Assembly: GCA_017449025.1 (NCBI GenBank)
Contig: JAFSKJ010000060.1
Location: 1-46,092, forward strand
Direction of reading: 5' to 3'
DNA from: Prevotella sp.
GTDB taxonomy: Bacteria > Bacteroidota > Bacteroidia > Bacteroidales > Bacteroidaceae
DNA: 46,092 bases
Below are positions 38,201-45,801 of this stretch, piece after piece (positions within the stretch are counted from its first letter, which is position 1; each line of letters opens with the position of its first letter). The translations under genes were made by a program, and so were the position numbers. The notes beneath the pieces are model-generated. The model had not been told where the DNA came from, ran no database searches, and was given only the letters and a program-made list of their open reading frames with translations.

Positions 38201-40436
38201 GGTTAGCATGGAACTGCCCGAGGGCCTGAATGTATATAACATGTACGAGTATAACTCCGACCATGGACTGACCTTCGGACTGCAGAGAGGAAGAAACGTG
38301 CAGATGCATCAGCCATACGTCATACGCAACACCACGAAGAACTCCATAGCCATCAATATCGAAGGCAAGGGCAACCTCGACCTGCGCCGCTCGTCAGAGG
38401 GCGTTGACCAGATTCCCGGAGGAGCTGCCATGCATGCCAACTACAGCGTGAGGGTTGAGCCGCAGATTGCTTTGCTCAACGGCTCGAAGTATGAGGCTGT
38501 GAACGATGATAACCCCGTGGGCATCTTCCGCGCATACTTCACCGGACTTATGTTCCTCAACACCTCTATCTACCTGCACGACGGCACCAAGGAGCTGCAG
38601 ATAGCAGAAAAGGCTGACGAAATGGGGGCTATAGAGGTGCTGGGAGAGATTACCGGCAGTAATAAGAAAACGGTAGAGGCTGTCAGCACCACGGCCTTCG
38701 ACTTTGAGGATGCTCTTATCGGCGACACCGTCACTGCCTTCAACCCTGTGAACAAGAACGCACTCGTCATTGTGAAAGGCACGATAGAGAACGGTCAGGT
38801 GACCAGCTCACCTATGGGAGAGCGCCTGAAGAACACCCGCAACTTGGTGGTGAAGGGAACCAACGGGCAGTTGGTGGCTATGAACGGAATTGTGCTTACC
38901 GACGACGAGCAGTCGCCCGTATGGCGAATGGGCACCATAGATACCGGCACGAAAGGCTTTACCTATACACGAGGCTTGCCTGCTCGTGAGTACACATCTA
39001 CAGCCGTGCCTGCCGACGTAGCCGTTCCGAGAGGAGTGGAGGTTTACGAGCTGATGGACTATACCGTGAAGAGCGGACTGACCATCAACCGCTTGGAGAC
39101 ACAGACACTGCAGAAGAACTGCCCGTACATCTTATATAATACCACCGACTCGGTAGTTGCCATCTCCGCTAAGGGAACAGGCATCCTCGACCTAAGGGCT
39201 CAGCAGGAGCAGTCGTACTCTATAGAGAACGCCGGCTTCCAGCTGACCATGCGCGCCAACTACGGCACTACTTACGAGAAGGAATTGTACCAGGTGGTAT
39301 CGACGCCCGTTGGCAAGGTACGCGGAGCAATGGCAAAGGCCCCGAAGTACACGCTGAAGTTGCAGCGCATGCAGAGCGCACAGCCGTTGGTTGCCTTTAG
39401 GGGATACATCAGCGGCTTGCCCAGCGACGGCTCGCTTGATGTGAGCGTCAACGACGAGACAAAGAAGATTAAGTTCGCATCGGTGCTCGACAGCAAGGGC
39501 TTCATGGCTGTCAAGGGCTTGATTTCCGACGACAGCCGTCAGCAGGTGGAGCAGTTCTTCACAAGCATGATGGCCGGACTTGACCTCAGGGCGGCTCAGT
39601 TCGACGACGACCTGCTGGCCGTGACACCCAACAACCCCAACACCCTGCTGCTGATGCCGGGCACGGTGAGCGACAAGGGCGAGATAGAGGCTCCGGAGGC
39701 ATCGCGACTGACGGCTACGCAGAACATGGTGGTCTTGGGTTCAGACGGCAAGTACTATCCCGTAAAGCGCATCGTTATCAACGATAGCGAGGAGACACCG
39801 TTGTGGTGGCCTGACTTCACGCTCGTCACCAGCAAGCTCGGCTTCGACTACAACCGCATCATACGTCCCGGAGAGCTGGCGACACTCTGCATACCAGTCT
39901 ATGTGGCACTGCCTAACGGTCTCGAACTGTACCAGTTCTCGGCCTACAGCAGCGACGACAATGTGGTGACGTTCTCGAAGAGTCCCGCCACCTTGATTTC
40001 GCAGAACCAGCCCTGTGTGGTCTACAATACCACTGACAAGGACATCGTGGTGAGCTATAGTGACGAGAAGGCCGACTTATGCCTCGACCACACCACCGAC
40101 CGCACGAAGGAGAGCGGAAAGGTGAGCTTCAACTCGAGTTTCGGACTGAAGAGCACTGCCGACAGTGATGTGTGGACGATTGACAGCGACAAGAAGCACT
40201 TCCGCCGCGCGGAGGGACAGGCCCTGCCGTCATACCGGTGCTACTTCACCGGCGTAGACGCCAACACCGTGCTGCTCTTCACCGACGGCACGCTTGGAAT
40301 AAGCGACATAAGTGTGGACACCATTGACAACGAGCACTACTACACCACCGACGGACGCCGTGTGCAGACGCCGCGTAAGGGTGGCCTCTACATCAAGGGA
40401 GGAAAGAAGGTGGTGGTGAGAAAGGCAGGACTCTGA
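32271..40436 (+). CDS. giant secreted multi-repeat surface protein (discoidin-like, Ig-like and jelly-roll-like modules)
   Basis: A 2721-residue protein. The start at 32271 (MKRFLLAFGMLLMAVV) gives a signal peptide; the longer frame does not. Residues about 20-170 resemble a discoidin/F5-8 C domain (CWATDSQAAGEWLLFTWSTAQTI split over its two strands). From about 180 come seven paired units, each an Ig-like (Big-type) domain and a jelly-roll-like domain ending in DVVLANIYFTK-type sequence. The first five pairs repeat every 236-238 residues (repeat points 260, 498, 735, 972, 1208) and the next two are divergent. Residues about 1834, 2108 and 2401 begin three tandem 270-290-residue modules of unknown fold. 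The end (YYTTDGRRVQTPRKGGLYIKGGKKVVVR, given here as two adjoining motifs YYTTDGRRV and GGLYIKGG) is a type IX-like secretion tail. No catalytic motif is seen; adhesion or glycan binding is the likely role. Confidence 0.8.
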   Translation: MKRFLLAFGMLLMAVVMTAGPNLAPSAVITASSVTATNTDAHLAQTAGDGELTTCWATDSQAAGEWLLFTWSTAQTINKLQLTWDVETYTYARSFAVYAIDEMPEELKGKPLTAAMLPKSAKMIYSLSSRELAGINSEQFYTDDVTTKNLLILFGEPVAEGRGVGVSEVYVWNIEGINRLKTLTVSPTMIRQGQPTEMVFGTFDQDGHRMEDDITLSVNAGDGTLAGNTLTAAKSGWLTITAYDENAYSKTNALVYVVGDATAPAAPAAGDVYASLLPASAGTTVYTDMRGNKAEAADEFAAGGQTVKMVRQCGTLVINNSEVSSALDQTFIPSERLYDKLHFEIFSPTDATGKLQVEGVGEQQLTLAAGQWKAVEMTITEAAAVGNITLQMDFADGKYPDVVLANIYFTKAPIKMTWLTATPQTVYANQETAMTLEATDQFGTVIADNVVFTVADGSGATLTKDKKLTATNHGLLTITATDTISKQTVTAQIYVIGNEDAPAAPDASAVFAGLLPATKGTTVFAATGTAARPQDMVKLNGIDVKPVFSLDELTISNSEVTAAQGATFSPMERKYETLHIEIFPTANAEGTLKIGGVGEQKLTLTAGQWTKVDVSVEMSKEMGDISIAMKKQGNKYPDILLANIYFTRTPLKLSSLTVEPGVVVANAATQLQLTVRDQFDNALTDNLAFSVPDGSGATLTKEGLLTAANHGWLTITAKDTIENKTVTAQVYVLGDEDAPVAPDASAVFAGLLPATKGTTVFAATGAAARPQNMVKLNGIDVKPVFSLDELTISNSEVTAAQGGKFSPMERKYETLHFEIFSTTAAGGTLKISGVGEQKLTLTAGQWTKVDVSVEKSKEMGDITVSMEKQGDKYPDVLLSNIYFTRTPLKLSSMTAEPRMVMAKTATQMLLTVRDQFDNVLTDNLVFNVPDDSGATLTKDGLLTAANHGWLTITAKDTIENKTVTAQVYVLGDEDGPAAPAASAVYAGLLPATAGTTVYTPVSGSTSQQQAIVKLNKIDVKPVFALDTISVSNSEVTAALGGKFSPVDRKYETLHFEIFSPTDAEGTLRLDSIGDQQLTLSAGKWTKIDVNLANAKVMGNMTVAMKKKNGLFPDVVLANIYFTKTPVKLTSMTATPRFAVVNTATQLQVTVLDQFAKPVTDNLVYSVPDGATLTKDFKLTAKNHGWLTITARDTVTAMTATARIYVLGNEDAPAAPDSAAVFGGLLPVTKGTTVYTPNVGGKAQPQPIVKLKKIDVKPVYELDTLRINNNDITCALDTTFSAVAKFYDKLHFEIFSPSDATGTLMLQGVGEQSLKVTGGKWTKAEFDVSKVTKMGNITVIMKKQGEMFPDVVLSNIYFTKVKVDSTDFVLSKIEAGNRFIPKNKAVDLKLTAKNKKGVDLSLYSIYNVKVSYSSNKGTFDSKGLFTATADGPIAIVGTAGEGKWLARDTIYVETYPNADAAPTQPVDSVMAVYSETYGALSYTPSENTANGGYKLQQQLELTTTDKAIFTEDAVCFGIKLNNMDLTRCDSVHLSVYSYEDITASLSIDGTPMAKMPFSLKNHQWNHVVMPLSGTRNKATWLQLFVGTSSKKNSVVIDNVYFHRDQLFTIITSFSVGQRLIHKNDTVDLQISARNYQNADITSDITVNVSKGTLASLKKYVTKEDGPITVTATGPRSNSFSAVVHTLPSSAVNQPTEPSNMVKAVYSDTYGANSYSASGSYEKQYEVQLRSGDRAIAAIDAVSVSLSMNRTDLSDYIWMKASVFSTEDFSGYVEIEGTSMERQYMTLKKYEWTDMEILLTEPRSAATALRFVVGSGNQPNTVVIDNVYFIKMSEGSLYIAKQANAQGMHQVLGVISDKNKAVLEKTTDVGCFDMTKVNFGESKVVLTPQNKNAVICIEGTTNEDGDVESRMYSRVEGSHNVVVRNSDGTFTALTPIELVDNYYHEHFAVFNSGIIRTGDLGFTYKRSVMSGAIETLVLPVSMELPEGLNVYNMYEYNSDHGLTFGLQRGRNVQMHQPYVIRNTTKNSIAINIEGKGNLDLRRSSEGVDQIPGGAAMHANYSVRVEPQIALLNGSKYEAVNDDNPVGIFRAYFTGLMFLNTSIYLHDGTKELQIAEKADEMGAIEVLGEITGSNKKTVEAVSTTAFDFEDALIGDTVTAFNPVNKNALVIVKGTIENGQVTSSPMGERLKNTRNLVVKGTNGQLVAMNGIVLTDDEQSPVWRMGTIDTGTKGFTYTRGLPAREYTSTAVPADVAVPRGVEVYELMDYTVKSGLTINRLETQTLQKNCPYILYNTTDSVVAISAKGTGILDLRAQQEQSYSIENAGFQLTMRANYGTTYEKELYQVVSTPVGKVRGAMAKAPKYTLKLQRMQSAQPLVAFRGYISGLPSDGSLDVSVNDETKKIKFASVLDSKGFMAVKGLISDDSRQQVEQFFTSMMAGLDLRAAQFDDDLLAVTPNNPNTLLLMPGTVSDKGEIEAPEASRLTATQNMVVLGSDGKYYPVKRIVINDSEETPLWWPDFTLVTSKLGFDYNRIIRPGELATLCIPVYVALPNGLELYQFSAYSSDDNVVTFSKSPATLISQNQPCVVYNTTDKDIVVSYSDEKADLCLDHTTDRTKESGKVSFNSSFGLKSTADSDVWTIDSDKKHFRRAEGQALPSYRCYFTGVDANTVLLFTDGTLGISDISVDTIDNEHYYTTDGRRVQTPRKGGLYIKGGKKVVVRKAGL
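33762..35183 (+). repeat. two near-identical 711-bp tandem repeat units in the giant gene
   Basis: Units beginning at 33762 and 34473 are both 711 bp (237 codons). They share long identical DNA stretches, for example the segment encoding VFAGLLPATKGTTVFAATG. The units at 33048, 35184 and 35892 are homologous but more diverged. This indicates a recent in-frame duplication. Confidence 0.85.
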
Positions 40437-40451
40437 ACCCAAGGGGATTCT

Positions 40452-40982
40452 CTATCTTTCGGAAATGAAACGACTAACGGCCTGGCGGATACTCGTCAGG
40501 CCGAAGTCGTTAGGGTCGATGGCATCCAAGGGCAGCCAGTAGCAGTCGGCAGCATCGTCGGCAGCATGGGCAATGGCCGTGGAGTCAGCGTCGATGCGGA
40601 AGAACATGTCGAGAGTGTGGATAACCATGCCGGAGTATTCGTAGCGATTGGGAATGGTGAAGAGATAGCGGCACGACGGCAGCACAAGCCCCGTCTCCTC
40701 CCGGATTTCGCGCAGCATGCCCTCCTCGGCAGTCTCGTCCATGTCGATGAAACCGCCAGGCAGGTCGAGCGTGCCTTTGGCTGGCTCCTTGCCGCGGCGC
40801 ACCACCAACAGTTCATGTGTTCCTCCACTCGCCCTGACAATAAAAGCCGCCGTGGCCGAGCAGGGGTTGGCGTAGTAGACAAAGCCGCAGTCGCCACACT
40901 GCTTGCTCTTGAAGTTGTGTTCCGTCCAGTTCTTGCTTCCGCATGCCGGACAGTAGTTGAAGCGGTCTAAGGGATGGCTCAT
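40452..40982 (-). CDS. Nudix hydrolase with N-terminal zinc ribbon
   Basis: A 176-residue protein. A zinc ribbon uses C11/C14 (CPACGSKNW) and C29/C32 (CGDCGFVYY). The Nudix box spans G77-V100 (GGFIDMDETAEEG, then REIREETGLV), with the metal-binding REIREE intact. It should hydrolyse a nucleoside diphosphate derivative such as ADP-ribose or NADH; the substrate is not readable from the sequence. The start at 40982 (MSHPLDRFNYC) is preferred. It lies 20 bp after sufD on the same strand, so it is probably the third gene of the suf operon here. It converges with the giant gene, leaving 15 bp between stops. Confidence 0.92.
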   Translation of the reverse strand: MSHPLDRFNYCPACGSKNWTEHNFKSKQCGDCGFVYYANPCSATAAFIVRASGGTHELLVVRRGKEPAKGTLDLPGGFIDMDETAEEGMLREIREETGLVLPSCRYLFTIPNRYEYSGMVIHTLDMFFRIDADSTAIAHAADDAADCYWLPLDAIDPNDFGLTSIRQAVSRFISER

Positions 40983-41002
40983 GGTTGTTGTCGTCAGAGG
41001 GG

Positions 41003-42397
41003 CTACCGGCAGAGCTTGCAGCCGGCGCACTTGTTCAGCTCGCCCCGGAAGCGCTTCTCTACAAGGTAGTGCAGGCGGTCGCGCAGGGGCTGCAGCTCCA
41101 TCTTGTCTATCACCTCATTGATAAAGGCGTTCTGCAGCAGCAGCCTGGCCTCGGCGAGCGAGATGCCGCGCTGGCGCATGTAGAAGAGGGCGGCGTCGTT
41201 GAGTTGGCCTACGGTGGAGCCGTGGGCACACTTTACATCGTCGGCGTAGATCTCGAGCATGGGCTGGGTGTACATGCGCGCCTCGCGGGTGGCGCAGAGA
41301 TTCTGGTTGGTCATCTGCGAGACTGTCTTCTGTGCCCCGTGCTCCACCAACACGCGACCGGCGAACGCTCCGGTGGAGTGCTCGTCGAGAACATACTTGT
41401 AAAGCTCTGTTGACGTGCAGTGGGTGGCGTGATGCGTGATGAGCGTGTTGTTGTCCACATGCTGCTGCTTGTCGGCAATCACGCAGCCGTAGCAGGAGCA
41501 CTCGGCGCCCTCGCCAGAGAGTGTGAGGTCGAGGCGGTTGCGGGTGATGCCGTTGTGCAGGGTTATCACGTTGTGGTTTACGCGGCTGTTGCGCTGCTGG
41601 TCTATGTAGACGTTGCTCACGCGTACATTCTTATTATGTGTCTCCTCAAGGCAGTACAGGTCGAGCGAGGCATTGTCGCCCACGGTGGCCTCTATGACCT
41701 GCGTGGTCAGGAAGTTGCTGTCGTCGGCGCTATGGTCGCAGAAGAGCATTTTTATTTCTGCACCCTCCTCAAGCACAATGAGCACGCGGCGGTTCACCAT
41801 CAACCCTCCACTAAAGGGGGAGGTCTGGAGTGTGCTGGGAGACTTAAGTATGTTGATGACCTGAATGGCACGGTCTGCCTTCACGTTCTTGGGAACATAC
41901 ACCAGCATGCCGTCCTGAGCCAGCATGGTGTTGAGGGCTGTCACCGCGTCGTCGGCGGTCTTGGCCAGCTTGGCATAGTATTTGGCTACGATATCCTGAT
42001 GCTCACGCAGCGAACCTACGATGACCCCCTGCGGCAGTGGGGCTTGTGTGGCCCTCTCTCCGCCTTCCACCTTAAAGCCCCCGCCATAGAAAGCGTCGTT
42101 AACCACGAAGTAGAGGTTTGTCGACAGGTTGGGCACATCGCAGCGGAATGCCTTGTATGGGTCGACGGGTATGTCGAAGCGGTTGAGGTTGAGACCGTAG
42201 TCGGGGGCGAAGAGCGCCTGCATGTCGGTGTACTTGTAGCGCTCCTGAGTGGCTCCTTTCCTGATGGAAGGTAGCGGCTGCGCCTTGAAGTGCTCAAAGG
42301 CCTCGTCGCGAACGGCGTTCATAGCCTCGGGCGAGTGGCTGAATATGGTGTGGCGTGCCTGACTGTACAGGTCTATGTATTGCTGTTCACTTTTCAT
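41003..42397 (-). CDS. sufD: Fe-S cluster assembly protein SufD
   Basis: A 464-residue scaffold subunit of the SufBC2D complex that builds iron-sulfur clusters in the cytoplasm. The hallmark C-terminal beta-helix sequences are present (LDLYCLEETHNKNVRVSNV, HHATHCTSTELYKYVLDE, FAGRVLVEHGAQKT, LEIYADDVKCAHGSTVGQL with the conserved DVKCAHG). The N-terminal QERYKYTDM is also typical. The chain ends in a Cys-rich tail (KCAGCKLCR) that is common in Bacteroidales members. The start codon overlaps the sufC stop (ATGA), so the two are translationally coupled. Confidence 0.96.
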   Translation of the reverse strand: MKSEQQYIDLYSQARHTIFSHSPEAMNAVRDEAFEHFKAQPLPSIRKGATQERYKYTDMQALFAPDYGLNLNRFDIPVDPYKAFRCDVPNLSTNLYFVVNDAFYGGGFKVEGGERATQAPLPQGVIVGSLREHQDIVAKYYAKLAKTADDAVTALNTMLAQDGMLVYVPKNVKADRAIQVINILKSPSTLQTSPFSGGLMVNRRVLIVLEEGAEIKMLFCDHSADDSNFLTTQVIEATVGDNASLDLYCLEETHNKNVRVSNVYIDQQRNSRVNHNVITLHNGITRNRLDLTLSGEGAECSCYGCVIADKQQHVDNNTLITHHATHCTSTELYKYVLDEHSTGAFAGRVLVEHGAQKTVSQMTNQNLCATREARMYTQPMLEIYADDVKCAHGSTVGQLNDAALFYMRQRGISLAEARLLLQNAFINEVIDKMELQPLRDRLHYLVEKRFRGELNKCAGCKLCR

Positions 42398-43152
42398 TCC
42401 TTGTCTGTTTCCTCCTTCTTAATCCAGTCATAGCCGTGCTCCTGAATCTCGGTGGCCAGCTCGGGGCCGCCGGTCTTTACTATGCGCCCGTTGTAGAGCA
42501 CGTGGACGTACTGCGGGCGGATCATCTCTAACAGACGGTCGTAGTGGGTGATGACTATGCACGAGGTCTCAGGTGTCATCAGCTTGTTCACGCCATCGGC
42601 CACTATCCGCATGGCGTCGACGTCGAGGCCGGAGTCCGTCTCGTCGAGAATGCTGAGCTTTGGCTCAAGCATGGCCATCTGGAATATCTCGTTGCGTTTC
42701 TTCTCGCCTCCGCTGAAGCCCTCGTTCACCGAGCGGTTGGCCAGCTTGGAGTCTAACTCCACCACCTTGCGCTTCTCGCGCATCAGCTTCAGGAACTCGG
42801 CGGCGTTCATAGGCTCAAGCCCCTGAGCCTTGCGGCGCTCGTTGATGGCGGCCTTCATGAAGTTGGTCATCGACACACCGGGAATCTCCACGGGGTACTG
42901 GAACGAGAGGAACAGTCCCTCGTGGGAACGCTCCTCAGGTGCCATCGCAAGCAGGTTCTTGCCGTTGAACCAAGCCTCGCCCTCGCTAACTTCGTAGAGC
43001 GGGTTGCCCACTAACACGGCAGAGAGCGTGGACTTGCCGGATCCGTTAGGCCCCATAATGGCGTGCGTCTCGCCGTCGTTTATCACCAGGTCGATGCCTT
43101 TTAGTATCTCTTTGTCGCCAATCTTGGCGTGCAGGTTACGTACTTCTAACAT
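42394..43152 (-). CDS. sufC: Fe-S cluster assembly ATPase SufC
   Basis: A 252-residue ABC-type ATPase that powers the SufBCD scaffold. Walker A is GPNGSGKST, the signature is FSGGEKKRNEI, and Walker B with the adjoining SufC-specific stretch is LSILDETDSGLDVDAM; the H-loop is in VITHYDRLLE. Length is standard. A consensus promoter lies 22 bp upstream, so sufC is the first gene of this operon. sufB, which usually precedes it, is not in this window on either strand. Confidence 0.97.
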   Translation of the reverse strand: MLEVRNLHAKIGDKEILKGIDLVINDGETHAIMGPNGSGKSTLSAVLVGNPLYEVSEGEAWFNGKNLLAMAPEERSHEGLFLSFQYPVEIPGVSMTNFMKAAINERRKAQGLEPMNAAEFLKLMREKRKVVELDSKLANRSVNEGFSGGEKKRNEIFQMAMLEPKLSILDETDSGLDVDAMRIVADGVNKLMTPETSCIVITHYDRLLEMIRPQYVHVLYNGRIVKTGGPELATEIQEHGYDWIKKEETDKE

Positions 43153-43174
43153 AGCTGTACACTGATTAATGGTG

Positions 43175-43205
43175 CAAAGGTACTAAAAGTCGGGGGCAAA
43201 ACAAA
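43175..43205 (-). promoter_or_regulatory. promoter of the sufC-sufD-Nudix operon
   Basis: On the - strand TTTG (43202-43205), a 19-bp spacer and TACCTTTG (43175-43182) give a full consensus match. Confidence 0.78.
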
Positions 43206-43238
43206 GGAAATCTTTCTTTTTTTTGCCCTGCGTGTTAT

Positions 43239-44282
43239 TTAGTTACGCGAAAGGTGCCTCTGGCCGTTAAGTATTGGGCGGTTCGGATAGGTGAAATGTT
43301 CGGAGACAATGTCTTCAGAGAAGGGGGCCGTAAACTCCACATCGAAGCGGATGAGGTTTTCCATGGCCTCCTCTACTGTCATGTTGCACTTCTCTTCTAT
43401 TACTATGGTGTTGCCCTCCAGGCTCATGGCTGTTTCGTCGTCCGACTCGTCTATGAACAATTCCTTGGCATTCTTCTCATTGGTGAAGATCGACCGTGTT
43501 GTGCAGCCAGTAACCATTGTGCCGTCATCTGAGAAGGTGAGGTCGATGGTGAGCGTGTTGCCCCATTTGTCTTCCTTAAGTTCGTAGTGCCCTTTTGAAT
43601 ATGTCCCGAAGTACAGCTTTGATGGCAGTGTGCTGGTATCAGTGTCAGGATTATGCCATAGATAGATTATGCGTCTTGCCTCCTCAACAGGGCGCCCATA
43701 CAGGAGGCTGTCGCATCCTAAGCCAAACTCTATGTAGCAGGTGTCGAGATTGTATTTCGTGATTAATTGTGTGTAGGTAATACTGTGGAGTTTACGCTTT
43801 CTCGTTAGTGTGCGCTTGGTGTAGTGGTATTTTGGTGTCCCGCTCAGCGCGCTGAAAAGATTCTGCAGCTCCACGAGATAATCCTTGAAGGTCTCCTTTG
43901 GGAAGTTGTTCTTGACTCCCCACAGCACGTTTTGGCAGATGCCGTCTTTCACGAAGATGTGGTATGGATAGACCCCAAAGAATTTGTCGTTAATGTTTGT
44001 CGGGTAGTAGAGCAGCTCGTTGTCTTTGGTTCCGCTTGTCCAGCCTGCTTTCCGGGTTGTCAGTGGCGGCTTAGTGAAGGTTATGCTGTCCACGGCGGCA
44101 ATGTTGTAGCACTCGTTGAGGCCTATGCGCAGCGTGGTGTCGTTGAACACCATCTCGTCGGCAAAAGCCATGTCTATCTCGTGCGCCTCCTTCCCGCTGC
44201 AGACGTATAGCTGCTGGGCGGCGGTGCTGGCGGAGAGCATCAGCAGGCAGGTGAGTGTGGTGGCGTATCTAAAGTTGTTCAT
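43239..44282 (-). CDS. secreted protein of unknown function
   Basis: A 347-residue protein with an N-terminal signal peptide (MNNFRYATTLTCLLMLSASTAAQ, read here as basic start, hydrophobic core TLTCLLMLSAS and TAA-Q cleavage). The next 60 residues (KEAHEIDMAFADEMVFNDTTLRI, AVDSITFTKP) look like the small beta units seen at the N-terminus of many Prevotella secreted proteins. The rest contains several aromatic-rich strands and an acidic C-terminal third (FIDESDDETAMSLEGNTIVIEEK). I recognise no family. No promoter is visible in the 105-bp gap upstream, so it may be read through from the TPR gene, across a 70-bp palindrome. Confidence 0.7.
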   Translation of the reverse strand: MNNFRYATTLTCLLMLSASTAAQQLYVCSGKEAHEIDMAFADEMVFNDTTLRIGLNECYNIAAVDSITFTKPPLTTRKAGWTSGTKDNELLYYPTNINDKFFGVYPYHIFVKDGICQNVLWGVKNNFPKETFKDYLVELQNLFSALSGTPKYHYTKRTLTRKRKLHSITYTQLITKYNLDTCYIEFGLGCDSLLYGRPVEEARRIIYLWHNPDTDTSTLPSKLYFGTYSKGHYELKEDKWGNTLTIDLTFSDDGTMVTGCTTRSIFTNEKNAKELFIDESDDETAMSLEGNTIVIEEKCNMTVEEAMENLIRFDVEFTAPFSEDIVSEHFTYPNRPILNGQRHLSRN

Positions 44283-44322
44283 ACTTGCTACAGACTATTA
44301 GATGTTGTGTTAATCCGTTTTC

Positions 44323-44392
44323 TGTAGGGACTTACTTTATGTATGTCCGATTCTACGCGGTTTTGCGGACATACATAAAGTAAGTCCCTACA
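44323..44392. repeat. 70-bp palindrome with perfect 27-bp arms
   Basis: Arms at 44323-44349 and 44366-44392 are perfectly complementary around a 16-base spacer. The outer right arm contains the stop codon (44388-44390) of the TPR gene, so the element lies partly inside coding sequence. There is no T-run. It resembles a REP/MITE-like element that may also act as a transcription barrier. Confidence 0.85.
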
Positions 44393-45704
44393 ATGAATGT
44401 ATCAGCTGGTCCCACTCCGCAGGGGAGCCTTTGCGACCGAATGCTTTCCCATAGAGGCGGCTGCGAGTGTTGCTGACGGCCTGCTTAGTGTGGGCGGTGA
44501 GCGTGGCTATGCCCACGGGCGGGATGTCGAGCTTCAAGAGCAGGCAGACGTGGTAGTCCTGGGCACTCATGTTGGTGAACTCAAACAGACGGCTGGTGAA
44601 GTTCGGGTACACCGTGTTGATGGCCTCGGCCAGCTCGTCCCACTGGCTTTCCGTGAGGGGCTTGGCATCAGGGTCGCTGAGCCTGAGCTGTATCTCTTGG
44701 GCGATGGCTGTGGCCGACAGCTGCTCATTGCGGCTCGTCACCTCACCCTCAGGCTGCCGCTGCTGTGCGTCCAATAGTTGCTCAAGTTCCTTGAGCTTCA
44801 ATCGAAAGCGGATGCGCTTGCGGCTATAGTATAGCGCGCCGGAGATGATTACGCCCAACAGCATCACTATGATGACGGCGGCCATCAGCAGGCGGGTGCG
44901 CAGGCGGGCGTTCTCCTGCTGGTGGCGGCTATAGTCGTAGAGAGCCGCTACGCGGCGCACACCTTCGGCGTCGTTGGCTGTCATCACTGAGTCTGTATAT
45001 GTCTCATAGCGCTCCAAGTGGTGGGCGGCTGCGCCGAAGTCGCCCCTGCCTATGGCTATGTCGGCCAGGGCGCGGTGGGCAGCCTGGCGAGTGTCTATGG
45101 TGCCAACGTCTACCAGTTGCCGATAGTAGTATTCGGCAGAGTCGGTCTGGCCAGTGTGGCTGTACAGTTCGGCAGCCATGAAGTAGAGGCCACTCTGCGT
45201 CTCCTCGTCGGCATCGGCGAGTGCTGGCAATAGAAGGCGGCGCGCTTCGGCGTAGTTGCCGTGCCACAGGTGGTAGCCTGCCATCTGGCTCTCTATGTCG
45301 TGGCGAAGCATCGGGTCGCAGGTCATCAGCAGGGCATGCTCGAAGTAGACGAGGCTGCTGTCGTCGTTCTCCAACGAACGGTAGACGTTGCCTATGTCGC
45401 GCAGGTCGAAAGCCATGCCGGTGCTGTCGTTACGCAGGGAGTCGGCATGGTATGCGCGGCGGTAGGCCTGCAGGGCCTTGTCGGTAAGTCCCTGGTCGAA
45501 GTACAGGCTCCCTATGTCGCTGTACACCTGTGCCGTCAGGCTGTCGGCGTCGTTGCCTGCTTCGGCGGCCTGTAACAGATAGTGCAGGGCTTGTGGCGCA
45601 TCCTGGCGCTCAAGGCTCTCCTGCGCCAACTGGTAGTAGTGCATCTGCTGGCCTCCGCATGCGCACAGGCTCAGCGCTATGGTTGCTGAAAGTAGTCTCT
45701 TCAT
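44388..45704 (-). CDS. TPR lipoprotein with transmembrane segment and HTH-like C-terminus (signalling/regulator)
   Basis: A 438-residue protein. The start at 45704 (MKRLLSATIALSLCACGG) gives a lipoprotein-type signal with C16 as a plausible lipidation site. Residues about 24-235 are tetratricopeptide-like helices (VYSDIGSLYFDQGLTDKAL, DLRDIGNVYRSLENDDSS). A single transmembrane helix spans about 272-293, followed by a basic coiled segment. The cytoplasmic C-terminus (about 375-425; MSAQDYHVCLLLKLDIPPVGIA, split motif TLTAHTKQAVSNTRSRLYGK) looks like a degenerate helix-turn-helix. Such TPR-TM-HTH proteins are common in Prevotella and Bacteroides and are presumed membrane-bound regulators. The stop codon lies within a palindromic element, so the C-terminus may have been altered by its insertion. 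Confidence 0.78.
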   Translation of the reverse strand: MKRLLSATIALSLCACGGQQMHYYQLAQESLERQDAPQALHYLLQAAEAGNDADSLTAQVYSDIGSLYFDQGLTDKALQAYRRAYHADSLRNDSTGMAFDLRDIGNVYRSLENDDSSLVYFEHALLMTCDPMLRHDIESQMAGYHLWHGNYAEARRLLLPALADADEETQSGLYFMAAELYSHTGQTDSAEYYYRQLVDVGTIDTRQAAHRALADIAIGRGDFGAAAHHLERYETYTDSVMTANDAEGVRRVAALYDYSRHQQENARLRTRLLMAAVIIVMLLGVIISGALYYSRKRIRFRLKLKELEQLLDAQQRQPEGEVTSRNEQLSATAIAQEIQLRLSDPDAKPLTESQWDELAEAINTVYPNFTSRLFEFTNMSAQDYHVCLLLKLDIPPVGIATLTAHTKQAVSNTRSRLYGKAFGRKGSPAEWDQLIHSL

Positions 45705-45751
45705 GTCGGACAATTCAGTCGGCATGTTCATGCCGTAAGAGTTTTCGCCCG

Positions 45752-45759
45752 CAAATTTA
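45752..45759 (-). promoter_or_regulatory. -7 box of the TPR gene promoter
   Basis: On the - strand TAAATTTG matches TAnnTTTG, 47 bp upstream of the start. The -33 box is weak; direct repeats lie just upstream of it. Confidence 0.5.
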
Positions 45760-45801
45760 GTCATTTTCTTCGGGAAATGACTAAAAACAGAGTACACAAA
45801 T

